DNA of 22,219 bases from NCBI GenBank assembly GCA_049688395.1, contig JBAVKQ010000016.1, forward strand, positions 1 through 22,219, given 5' to 3'. Positions 14,849 through 22,219 of the stretch are shown one piece after another. This DNA comes from Prado023 sp049688395 (lineage in GTDB: Bacteria > Actinomycetota > Actinomycetes > S36-B12 > CAIYMF01). Numbering within the stretch: position 1 is the first letter of the stretch; each line of letters opens with the position of its first letter. Position numbers and translations under genes: made by a program. The notes below the pieces were generated by a model. The model made no database searches, had not been told where the DNA came from, and saw nothing but the letters and a program-made list of their open reading frames with translations.

Positions 14849-17800
14849 ATGGCCAACGAGATCCTGATGACAGTGGCGCTCCCGCACGGGGGCAAGCCCA
14901 ACGACGTCGGCCGGCTCAGCGTCTACCTGGCCCCCCGGGGCCGCGGCGCCGCGCGGCTGTCGGACACCGACTGGGGGGACTGGCCCGCCGTGGTCGGGGC
15001 TCGCACCTTCACCGTCACCATCGACGGCAACACGGTGCCCGCCAACCAGGTGTCGGTCGTGTCCCCGGCACCGGACTCGGCGGTCTGGGCTGCCGTGTTC
15101 GCAGCCGACATGCCGTGGAACACCTGGCAGTTCACCGACCGTCGCGACCGGGCGTACCTCTCCCTGGACGAGGGCGACGTGCACGAGGACATCGTGGCTG
15201 CCTATCTGGCGGTCGGCGAGGCCTTTCCCACCACCATCCCCACGGTGTCCGACCTGCGCGGGCTGCCCGACGTCGCCGACCTGCTCGGGCCCGGCGGCGT
15301 CGCACGCGAACGCCTGCGCCGGGCCCGGCAGTTCAGCACTCGAAGCCCCGGGTCAACCGGCGACGGCGGCGGGCAGGGTGTGGACACGATCGACTTCAAC
15401 CAGGCAGTGAGCCTGCTCGGTCGGCACCCGCACCTGCTGCGCGTCCTGGGGATCGTGGTGGATCTGGAGGTGAAACTGCCGGCCACGTTCAGCCGGGTCT
15501 CGGTGCATACCGACATCACCAATCGGATCGGCAACACGGTGCGGGAGATCTCCCCGCAGACCTGCCTGAATCCCGACTTCTGGTCCCACGGCGGCTTCGA
15601 GGACCTGAGCGCCGCCCGCCTGACTCAGATCGACGTGCTGAACGCGGCCGGCACCCTGAGTGAGTTCGTCCGTACGTTCGCCGAAACTGACGGCCCGGCT
15701 CCGCTGCCCAGCCTGGCGGACTTCGGGGTGGCCATCACCCGCACCGACGCACCCGGCCTGCTGCAGGACCGCGCGCTGCGGATGACGACGATCGAACGGG
15801 AGATCAACCGCCTGCTCACGGGCCAGATCGACGTGATGACCCTGTGCGACGCCGACCTTGTCATCGGGCACCGGATCGACGTGTCCCTGCCCGGCAAGCC
15901 GTTCCGGTCGCTACACCAACGGGTCAGCGCGAACGGGTACCTCTTCCCCCGCGACCCGGCACTGAAGGTCAGCCCGGATCCGGACGAGAACTGGGTGTCC
16001 ACAACCCTGGGCACCGAGACGACCAACACCATCACCCAGCAGCGGGCCCGGCCGGTACTGCACCGTTGGTCGGGCTGGTCGGCCGCCGCCCCACCCGCTG
16101 GCAACGTGCTGGACCCATTGACCGGCGAAGCAGTCGAGACCAAGCAGTCCGCGCCGGCTCCCGGCCCGGTGCAGTTCACCGTCGACTACCAGGTGCAGCC
16201 CGGCACCCTACCCCGACTACGGTACGGCTCCCAGTACTGGCTGCGCGCCCGTCAGGTCGACATCTCCGGAGTGTCCCGGGACGTCACCGACTCCGGCGGC
16301 AGCGAGCGCCAGCCCCCACCGATCGACTTCGGCCGCTGGTCCGCGGTGGCGTCACCGTCGCTGGTCCGGCGCCAGCTCGCGCCTGTCCCAGGCGTGGACG
16401 ACACCCCGACACAACTGGTGATCAAGTCCGAGCTCGACTCCGACGATGCCACGCTGCCGCCCACCGACCGATTGATCTTCCCGCCGGTGGGCACCCAGCA
16501 ACTCGCCGAGCGACACGGCCTGCCCGCCGGCGGGGCCGATCCCGGTGCGTACGCGGACCTGGCAGAGCGCGACGGGCGTTCGCTGACCAACGACACCACC
16601 GCCGACCCGGTAACCGCGGAACGCATCGTGCTCAGCGGCCCGATCGACGGGGACCCGACGCCGCCAGGACCCGACCAGGTCGCGGTCAGCTACCTTCCCG
16701 ACCCGGCAGCGACCGGAATCGGCTTCGCGGGAGTGCCCGGCGTCCCGGGCGTGCTGGTCGTGCCGTGGCGAGGTAGCTGGCCCGAGTTGTCGACGCAGCG
16801 ACTCATCCTTGCTGCCGGCCCGCCGAGCACCACGCTGGTGGACGCCGACGATGCGGTGGAAGTCCGCCTGCCGAAGGCGGGTTGGATCGATGTGGAGATC
16901 GGATGCAGCGTGAAGGCGCCGTTCACCGACCACTTCGGACTCGTTGCCGTCATGCGCGAAGGGCGTCCGGCCGGTGAGGTCACGCAACTGGACCGGGTGC
17001 TGGCCGACGGCCGATTCTGGCTGGTGTCGGCCCGCAAGACGGTGACCCTGATCCACGCCGTACGAGTGCCACTGGCCATCCCGGCGATCACGTCGTTGCG
17101 GGCAGAGCGGCGACTGGAGGGTCGGCAGGCCCGTCTGTTCGGACGACTGAACCTGGACCGGGCCTCGACCCGACGGGTGACCCTGCGCGGATCATGGACC
17201 GACCCGGTGGACGACCCCAGCGAGGATGGGCCGCGCGACGCCGCCGCACAGGTGCTGATCGGCAAGGTCTCGGTCGATCGGGAGGGCCGCCCGCGGGTGG
17301 TGGAGGCTGACCTGCAGTGGCGGCTCGACGACACCCGCCACCGGGAGGTCTTGGTGACCGCCGAGGCGTTCAGCCGGTTCAGCCGACACTTCACCGAGCA
17401 GCGCACCATCGAGGTCCCGGACAGCCCGACCGCCATCGTCATGCACAACGTCGTGATCAGCTCTGTCGTGGTCAGCGACGGTGAGCGCACCTACAGCGAA
17501 GGCACCGACTACCTGGTCGACGGACCCACGGGGACCCTGACCCGCATCGAGGGGGGTGGCCTGACGGTCGGCTCCCAGGTGACTGTTCGCTGGATCCCCA
17601 ACCCGACGAGCCGGCTGTCGCAGGAGGACGGCGCCGAACCGTTCCTCCTCGAGGTGCCCAACACCAGGCCGCCGCTGCCGCCGAAAGTCCTGGAGACCCT
17701 GCCAGCCTTCCGGCGGCGTCGGAACGGCGACGAACGCTCACAGCGGATCCACCACCACGGGTCGGTGGTCCGGGTGTGGCTGGGGCGCGGCTGGTTCGTC

Positions 17801-18625
17801 TCCGGCGCTGGAGAGTTGCTGGGGGTCGTGTGCGACGTCGCCGGGGCCCAGACCGTGACCACCAGCGTGGCCGGCAAGGACCCGGTCTTCCTGACCTCGG
17901 ACCCGGCGCCGATCACCCCGGAGTTATTGACGTCGGCGGTCACGGCGTCCGCCGGCCTGACCACGCTCGACGGCCGCCCGGTCGACGTCGCCGGCCACCA
18001 GGTCACCTTCGACACCGACACCGGGCGCTGGTACGCGGATGTCGTGATCGACGACGATGGGACGTACCTGCCCTTCGTTCGGCTCGTGCTGTGTCGGCTG
18101 CAGCCACACTCGGTCACCGGAGCCCACCTCTCGTCGCTCATCGCGACCGACCCCCTGCGGCTGGGACCGACCAGAACCACCACCGTGCGGGTCGCCGAAC
18201 GCGGCGCCACCCTCAGGGTCACGATGCAGGGCGCGAGCCATGACGGCGTCGCAGACCCTGACCCCGACCAGCCCGACGTGGCCCACCACAACCGGGTCAC
18301 CGCCTGGGTCGAGGAACGGGACCCGGGTGTTGCGGACCCCGATCTGGGGTGGTCTGTGCTCGACGGCCCGGTCCGACTCGAGCGGCTCACCAGTGGTCAG
18401 GACACGTCATGGCGCCACGATTTCGTCCTCCCGATCGGCGGCTTCGACACCGACGCGGAGATCCGGGTGCGCCTGGAGGAGAGCGAGCCGCTGCTGAGCG
18501 GCTCTGCCGACACTCGGCCGTCGATCACGCACAAGCCCGTGTTCGTCGAAACCGTGGCGGTGCCGCCCTCGGCGTTCGTCACGCAGAGGCGGCCGTCGCC
18601 GCAGGGCGCTCTGGGCGGTGGATGA
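14849..18625 (+). CDS. Giant modular beta-rich protein B, 1258 aa, function unknown
   Basis: The ATG has GGAAGGA seven bases upstream. There is no signal peptide or membrane segment. Residues 1-~110 include TVSVVSPAPD-type strands and MPWNTWQFTDRRDRAYLSL. Residues 120-330 are more helical (VSDLRGLPDVADLLGPGG, FNQAVSLLGRHPHLLRVLG). An Fn3-like end, LPRLRYGSQYWLRARQVD, lies near residues 453-470. Residues ~790-870 hold a long beta segment ending VTAEAFSRFSRHFTEQRTIE. Residues ~868-920 form a hairpin module of the type GTDYLVDGPTGTLTRIEGGG...V.VRW. Then come RPPLPPKVLETLPAFRRRR and VRVWLGRGWFVSGAGELLG (~970-990). I recall this architecture in large hypothetical proteins of actinobacteria and some myxobacteria but know no function. 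The length and its partner (protein A) argue for a conserved two-component structure. Confidence 0.88.
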   Translation: MANEILMTVALPHGGKPNDVGRLSVYLAPRGRGAARLSDTDWGDWPAVVGARTFTVTIDGNTVPANQVSVVSPAPDSAVWAAVFAADMPWNTWQFTDRRDRAYLSLDEGDVHEDIVAAYLAVGEAFPTTIPTVSDLRGLPDVADLLGPGGVARERLRRARQFSTRSPGSTGDGGGQGVDTIDFNQAVSLLGRHPHLLRVLGIVVDLEVKLPATFSRVSVHTDITNRIGNTVREISPQTCLNPDFWSHGGFEDLSAARLTQIDVLNAAGTLSEFVRTFAETDGPAPLPSLADFGVAITRTDAPGLLQDRALRMTTIEREINRLLTGQIDVMTLCDADLVIGHRIDVSLPGKPFRSLHQRVSANGYLFPRDPALKVSPDPDENWVSTTLGTETTNTITQQRARPVLHRWSGWSAAAPPAGNVLDPLTGEAVETKQSAPAPGPVQFTVDYQVQPGTLPRLRYGSQYWLRARQVDISGVSRDVTDSGGSERQPPPIDFGRWSAVASPSLVRRQLAPVPGVDDTPTQLVIKSELDSDDATLPPTDRLIFPPVGTQQLAERHGLPAGGADPGAYADLAERDGRSLTNDTTADPVTAERIVLSGPIDGDPTPPGPDQVAVSYLPDPAATGIGFAGVPGVPGVLVVPWRGSWPELSTQRLILAAGPPSTTLVDADDAVEVRLPKAGWIDVEIGCSVKAPFTDHFGLVAVMREGRPAGEVTQLDRVLADGRFWLVSARKTVTLIHAVRVPLAIPAITSLRAERRLEGRQARLFGRLNLDRASTRRVTLRGSWTDPVDDPSEDGPRDAAAQVLIGKVSVDREGRPRVVEADLQWRLDDTRHREVLVTAEAFSRFSRHFTEQRTIEVPDSPTAIVMHNVVISSVVVSDGERTYSEGTDYLVDGPTGTLTRIEGGGLTVGSQVTVRWIPNPTSRLSQEDGAEPFLLEVPNTRPPLPPKVLETLPAFRRRRNGDERSQRIHHHGSVVRVWLGRGWFVSGAGELLGVVCDVAGAQTVTTSVAGKDPVFLTSDPAPITPELLTSAVTASAGLTTLDGRPVDVAGHQVTFDTDTGRWYADVVIDDDGTYLPFVRLVLCRLQPHSVTGAHLSSLIATDPLRLGPTRTTTVRVAERGATLRVTMQGASHDGVADPDPDQPDVAHHNRVTAWVEERDPGVADPDLGWSVLDGPVRLERLTSGQDTSWRHDFVLPIGGFDTDAEIRVRLEESEPLLSGSADTRPSITHKPVFVETVAVPPSAFVTQRRPSPQGALGGG

Positions 18626-18646
18626 CTCGGCGGATCATTGCAGGAA

Positions 18647-21406
18647 TCACGGCGGCGCGTCAGCCCGTCGCAGCGCCGCGGCCAGCTGGGCGCGCGATGT
18701 GATGCCCAGCTTGCGGTAGACGTGAACGAGGTGGAACTCGACGGTCTTGGGCGACAGGAACAGTTCCGCGGCCGCCTGCCGGTTGGAGACGCCGCGTGCC
18801 ACAGTCTCGGCGACGTGGCGCTCGTGCGGGGTCAACGTATGCGATCCCAGCTCCCTGGTCGCCGCTGAGGTTCTGCGTCCACCCGCAGCGAGCAGTTCGG
18901 ACTCCGCCTGGGCCAGCCACGGCGCAGCCCCGAGTTGCTGGAAGCCCGAGACGGCCTCGTGCAGCACCGCCCGTGCCTCGGCTCGTCGTCTGACCCGGTG
19001 CAACCGTCGTCCGTACGCCAACAGGGTGCGAGCGCGTTCGAACGGCATCGGACGCTGCTCGTCGGCCTGAAGGGCTGCCTGGAAGTGCTCGTCGAAGTCG
19101 CGCTCCAGCATCCCCCGACACCGCCGATAGGCGGCGGTTGCGGTGGGAATGTCGGCAGCCTCGGCCCGCCGAGCCATCACGGCCAGGGCTACCTGCGCGT
19201 CCTCGGTGGCACCGGCCCGCAGGTACGCCTCGACCAGATCGGCCTCCCATGGAATCAGGGTCGGTTCCTCCATGCCGCTGTCGACGTAGAACTGCGCTAC
19301 TCGCTCGAGTTGCTCGATCGCCGGGGCGATCCGACCGAGGCCCAGCTCGAGGAAGCCCAGGGCAGCGACGGAGAACGCGATACCGCTGCGGGCCCCGGAG
19401 TCCTCGGCCAACGTGATCATTGCACCGATCGTTGCCCGGCAGCCCTTCTCGTCGTCGCCGCGGGCGGCAGCTAGCCGCACGATGAGCAGCTGACCATGCC
19501 CGGCAGAGGTCGGTTGGTTGAAGTCCTGGCCGGTCGCCACAGCTTCCGCCGCCGCTCGGGCCGCTGCTGTCCAGTCGCCCAGCCGGTAGTGGCATTCGGC
19601 CTCGGTGACCAGAAGCAGCGGCAACGCGCTGAGGGCGCCCAGTTCCTGCGCGCGAGCTTGAGTCGCCATGGCTTCGTCGCGGACCCGCTCGAACTCGCCG
19701 GTCCACAGACGGAGATTGAGGGCCACCGCGATGCTCTGCCCGGCGGGACTCAGCGGATCCACCGACCCCGCCAGGTCATCGGCTTCAGCGAGCAGCGGAT
19801 GCGCTTGCCCCGGACTGGCACGGAAGACCCAGCTAGTCCGCAGCGTCGCCGCCACAAGTGCCCTGACCGCAAGTGGCGCGTCACCCTCGACCAGACTGGC
19901 CGCTTCCTCTGCCAGCCGCAGCGCCCGCCGGCAGTCCGCAGCCACGTTGCAGGCGATCGCAGCCTCGGCCAGCATGGCCGCGGCCAGCGAAGGATGCGCG
20001 GCTTTCACCGGTTCGGCCTCAGCGGTCAGCAGGTCGACCGCGCTCAACAGTTGTGCACTGACCACCAAGGTCTGACCCCTGCGATGGTTGGCGGCAGCAC
20101 GCACGGCGAGGTCGCTCGTCTCATGCGCCGCCTGACCGAGCAACGCCGACGCCCGGTCGGGCGATCCTGCGGCGAAGGCTGCCTCACCGGCCGCCAGCAG
20201 TCGCCGAGCACACCGCTGCGGATCTGGGGTCAACTGGGCAGCCCGCTCCAGCGCGAATGACGCGGGCCCCGGACCTCGGCGGGCCATGGCCGCCTGCCCA
20301 GCGCCTTCCAGTTCGCGGGCGACGTCCTCGTCAGGGACCAGGGTCGCAGCCCCCCGATGCCACGCTCGTGACTCGCCCTGGAGGACGTCTGCAAGGGCTC
20401 CGTGCACCACGCGGCGTAGCCGGGCAGTGCTCTGGTGGTAGACCGCTCCACGTATCAATGGGTGCGCGAACAGCAGCCTGCCCATCGAGATCCCGACGAG
20501 CTGGGCATCTTCGGCCACCGCCAGACTGGCGACGTTGAGGGCCAACGCGGCGCAGGCGGAACCGATGACCCGCAACTCGTCACCCTGGTACGCCGCGGCT
20601 ACCAACAGCGCAACCTGGGTATCGTCGGGCAGAGCTCGTATCTGCTGACGGTAGAGGTCGTTCAGGCGACGCCCGGGTGGGAGCGGTGACGGCAGGTCGG
20701 CCAGACCTGAGCGTTGCGCTGGAGCGAGGGTGGCGACCAGTTCCCGAACCGCCAGAGGATTGCCGTCGGCCGCTTCGGACAACACCTCCGCGACCGGGGC
20801 CACCAAATCCGGGGCCGCCTGCATCAGCAGCCGGAGAACAACCGCATGATCGAGTCCGGGAACGGCCAGCTCAGGCAGACGCGCGCGCTGGGCAAGGTCA
20901 TCGACGCCGTCGTCGCGGGCCGCGAACACCATGGCGAGTCGGCCCTGCGCGCGTCGGGCGGCGAACAGGATGCACTCCTGCGAGGCCGCGTCCAGCCACG
21001 GTAGGTCGTCCACGAGTACGAGTAGCGGCCCATCGGCAGCGATGTGCTCAAGCAGGCCCAACGTCGCCACGCAGACGGTCAGACGGTCACCCGGCACGCC
21101 AGGTGCGAGCGCGAGCGCCGCGGCCAATGAGGCAGCCTGCGGTGCGGGAAGCAGGCTGCGTCTGTCGATCACCGGGCTGAGCAGATCCTGCAGACTGCTG
21201 AACGCGAGCTCGGCCTCAGTCTCAACCCCGGCGACGTACAGCACGCGTACGCCGCGCTCACGAGCGACCTCACCCACGGCCTCCAGCAGCGCCGTCTTGC
21301 CGATCCCGGCCTCGCCGCGCACCAGGAGCGCATGAGCACCACCATTGACGGCATCGTCAATCAGACCAGAGAGCTGGGCCAACTCGCGCTCGCGGCCGAT
21401 CAGCAT
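18647..21406 (-). CDS. LAL-type LuxR-family transcriptional regulator with AAA ATPase domain, 919 aa
   Basis: This is a large ATP-binding regulator of the MalT/LAL type. The N-terminal ATPase starts MLIGRERELAQL and has Walker A GEAGIGKT (31-38) and Walker B LLVLVDD (128-134). The middle ~600 residues are an Ala/Leu-rich array of helical, TPR-like repeats that normally bind the signal. The C-terminal 62 residues are a LuxR helix-turn-helix (LTPHERHVAETVARG, NRQAAAELFLSPKTVEFHLV, YRKLGITSRAQL). The ATG at 21406 (complement) has GGGAGGTG just upstream, so it is preferred over the frame's earlier start at 21484. It converges on the giant-protein operon (21 bases apart) and diverges from the wHTH-like gene. 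Such proteins activate nearby or distant operons after binding a ligand and ATP; the target here is unknown. Confidence 0.93.
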   Translation of the reverse strand: MLIGRERELAQLSGLIDDAVNGGAHALLVRGEAGIGKTALLEAVGEVARERGVRVLYVAGVETEAELAFSSLQDLLSPVIDRRSLLPAPQAASLAAALALAPGVPGDRLTVCVATLGLLEHIAADGPLLVLVDDLPWLDAASQECILFAARRAQGRLAMVFAARDDGVDDLAQRARLPELAVPGLDHAVVLRLLMQAAPDLVAPVAEVLSEAADGNPLAVRELVATLAPAQRSGLADLPSPLPPGRRLNDLYRQQIRALPDDTQVALLVAAAYQGDELRVIGSACAALALNVASLAVAEDAQLVGISMGRLLFAHPLIRGAVYHQSTARLRRVVHGALADVLQGESRAWHRGAATLVPDEDVARELEGAGQAAMARRGPGPASFALERAAQLTPDPQRCARRLLAAGEAAFAAGSPDRASALLGQAAHETSDLAVRAAANHRRGQTLVVSAQLLSAVDLLTAEAEPVKAAHPSLAAAMLAEAAIACNVAADCRRALRLAEEAASLVEGDAPLAVRALVAATLRTSWVFRASPGQAHPLLAEADDLAGSVDPLSPAGQSIAVALNLRLWTGEFERVRDEAMATQARAQELGALSALPLLLVTEAECHYRLGDWTAAARAAAEAVATGQDFNQPTSAGHGQLLIVRLAAARGDDEKGCRATIGAMITLAEDSGARSGIAFSVAALGFLELGLGRIAPAIEQLERVAQFYVDSGMEEPTLIPWEADLVEAYLRAGATEDAQVALAVMARRAEAADIPTATAAYRRCRGMLERDFDEHFQAALQADEQRPMPFERARTLLAYGRRLHRVRRRAEARAVLHEAVSGFQQLGAAPWLAQAESELLAAGGRRTSAATRELGSHTLTPHERHVAETVARGVSNRQAAAELFLSPKTVEFHLVHVYRKLGITSRAQLAAALRRADAPP

Positions 21407-21533
21407 GCGCACCTCCCGAGCCGGCCCGACGTCGTCCCCAGTCAACCCCTCGCGACCACCGCGTTCAACAGCGCGATCGAACATTAACGATCCGGCGATC
21501 CCACTCGAATGTCAACGGGTCTCCTGGCCGCCC

Positions 21534-22079
21534 ATGCTGCGCGCCAGCCACAATCTGCTGCTGGCCGGTGAGCGATCCGGCCGCGACCTCATCGCCGCTG
21601 GATCGCTGCTCGAGCAGGTGACCGGGCAGATGTATGCCAGCGCGCCGTGGCACGTCTACGACCCATCCGGTCTGGACGGTCCCGCTCGGCTGCCGCAGCC
21701 GACTCCGCCCGCCGAGTCGCCGCCCGCAGCACCCAAGTACTCGGGTCGCCCGGGCGGCCGGTCCTCAGCAGGACCATTCGACTCAGGCGACTGGAGTCGG
21801 GTTGAGGCGCAGGACCATCTCGGCGAGGGGCACGAAGCGGACGCAACACAAGACGAGCTCGGCGGGGCCTTCTCTGTGGACCACGTCGGGCCGCCGCGGT
21901 CCGTGCATTCGGCTGGCCTCGCCCCACCACCCGTGGCGATCGAGCGGGTCAGGGACCTGCTGGGGATGGTCAAGTCCGCGCCCGGAGGTGGCGGGTCGGT
22001 AAGCCCGGACGAGGTCGCCGAGCGGCTCGGGATGACCGCCCGGCTTGCCCGCTCATGTATGGACAAGCTGGAGAACTGA
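21534..22079 (+). CDS. Hypothetical protein with C-terminal winged-helix-like end, about 181 aa
   Basis: From the ATG at 21534 the product begins MLRASHNLLLAGERSGRDLI and continues through LLEQVTGQMYASAPWHVYD (residues ~25-45) with good third-position G/C bias. Residues ~55-130 are Pro/Ser/Gly/Asp-rich and probably disordered. The C-terminus, residues ~135-181 (AIERVRDLLGMVKSAP then SVSPDEVAERLGMTARLARS, CMDKLEN), has the spacing of a winged-helix DNA-binding domain. No ribosome-binding site is obvious; the frame is open to 21345, overlapping the LuxR gene, but that part looks like antisense. It is divergent from the regulator, with 127 bases between the chosen starts. I do not recognise the family. 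A link or partner of the LAL regulator is possible but unsupported. Confidence 0.5.
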   Translation: MLRASHNLLLAGERSGRDLIAAGSLLEQVTGQMYASAPWHVYDPSGLDGPARLPQPTPPAESPPAAPKYSGRPGGRSSAGPFDSGDWSRVEAQDHLGEGHEADATQDELGGAFSVDHVGPPRSVHSAGLAPPPVAIERVRDLLGMVKSAPGGGGSVSPDEVAERLGMTARLARSCMDKLEN

Positions 22080-22084
22080 TCGCG

Positions 22085-22219
22085 GTGAGCAGCACGCGGG
22101 GTATTGAACGTGATGGCAGGGTCAACACCGCTTCGGCGCGAGGGTGCCCCTGCTCGGATAGCAACGTGGACAACCCTCCGGCGCAGGTCATTGACTACTC
22201 GAGCTCTGCGCGCCCGCCA
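22085..22219 (+). CDS. Possible start of a gene running off the right edge (partial)
   Basis: A GTG at 22085 opens a frame with no stop to the end of the window, reading SSTRGIERDGRVNTASARG then CPCSDSNVDNPPAQVIDYSS. It begins six bases after the preceding stop, as in an operon. Forty-five codons at high GC can be open by chance, and no ribosome-binding site is clear. The product is not recognised. Confidence 0.25.
   Translation, partial: MSSTRGIERDGRVNTASARGCPCSDSNVDNPPAQVIDYSSSARPP

Noticed and set aside
15844..16776. 310-codon plus-strand frame within giant gene B
   Set aside because: It is an alternative frame of a supported gene, Arg/Pro-rich, and lacks its own ribosome-binding site.
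18660..19706. 348-codon minus-strand frame within the LAL regulator
   Set aside because: It is a +1-type shadow of the regulator; the LuxR helix-turn-helix lies in the main frame, not here.
1..22219. tRNA, rRNA, CRISPR arrays or large tandem repeats
   Set aside because: None was seen by eye on either strand: no regularly spaced direct repeats and no recognisable tRNA T-arm/acceptor pattern. A dedicated scan such as tRNAscan-SE or a CRISPR finder would be decisive.

Overview
The window is GC-rich DNA with a strong G/C bias at third codon positions, frequent GTG starts and at least two genes that look leaderless. Together with a secreted TAP-type alpha/beta-hydrolase, a LAL-type LuxR regulator and a DoxX-like membrane protein, this points to a chromosomal segment of a high-GC actinobacterium. 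The genus cannot be fixed from the sequence.

Layout. Positions 1-564 hold a possible 3' tail of an upstream gene, a strong stem-loop and otherwise nothing convincing. 565-2100 encodes a lipoprotein alpha/beta-hydrolase with a complete Ser-Asp-His triad, followed by a nested hairpin. 2153-6660 is a loose patchwork of small genes separated by long gaps: a 109-residue soluble protein, a DUF7010-like membrane protein, a truncated alpha/beta-hydrolase remnant, a DoxX-like protein, a small membrane protein, a DUF6226-like protein and the last 45 codons of an IS5-type transposase. This is what a decaying or insertion-prone accessory stretch looks like. 6677-7359 is a complete VapBC-type toxin-antitoxin pair. 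7459-8778 is a 439-residue conserved protein of unknown role. 8779-9621 is mostly non-coding, with traces of old coding sequence. 9622-10860 encodes an APH-fold phosphotransferase with an extra N-terminal domain.

The most interesting part is 10888-18625. A 213-residue protein with a beta/gamma-crystallin-like C-terminus (minus strand) diverges from a tightly spaced two-gene operon (plus strand). The operon encodes proteins of 1000 and 1258 residues that are beta-rich and carry no signal peptide, membrane anchor or recognisable enzyme motif. The first ends in a long run of hydrophobic, Gly/Leu/Val-rich alternating strands. The second has Fn3-like and beta-hairpin modules. I know similar-looking paired proteins only as uncharacterised, so this three-gene locus is my best candidate for an undescribed system, probably a structural or surface-assembled complex. 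That function is inference.

The operon converges on a 919-residue AAA/LuxR (LAL) regulator (21406-18647). Divergent from it is a small hypothetical protein whose C-terminus looks like a winged helix, and the window ends in what may be the start of another gene. The regulator is a possible controller of its neighbours, but nothing in the sequence proves the link.
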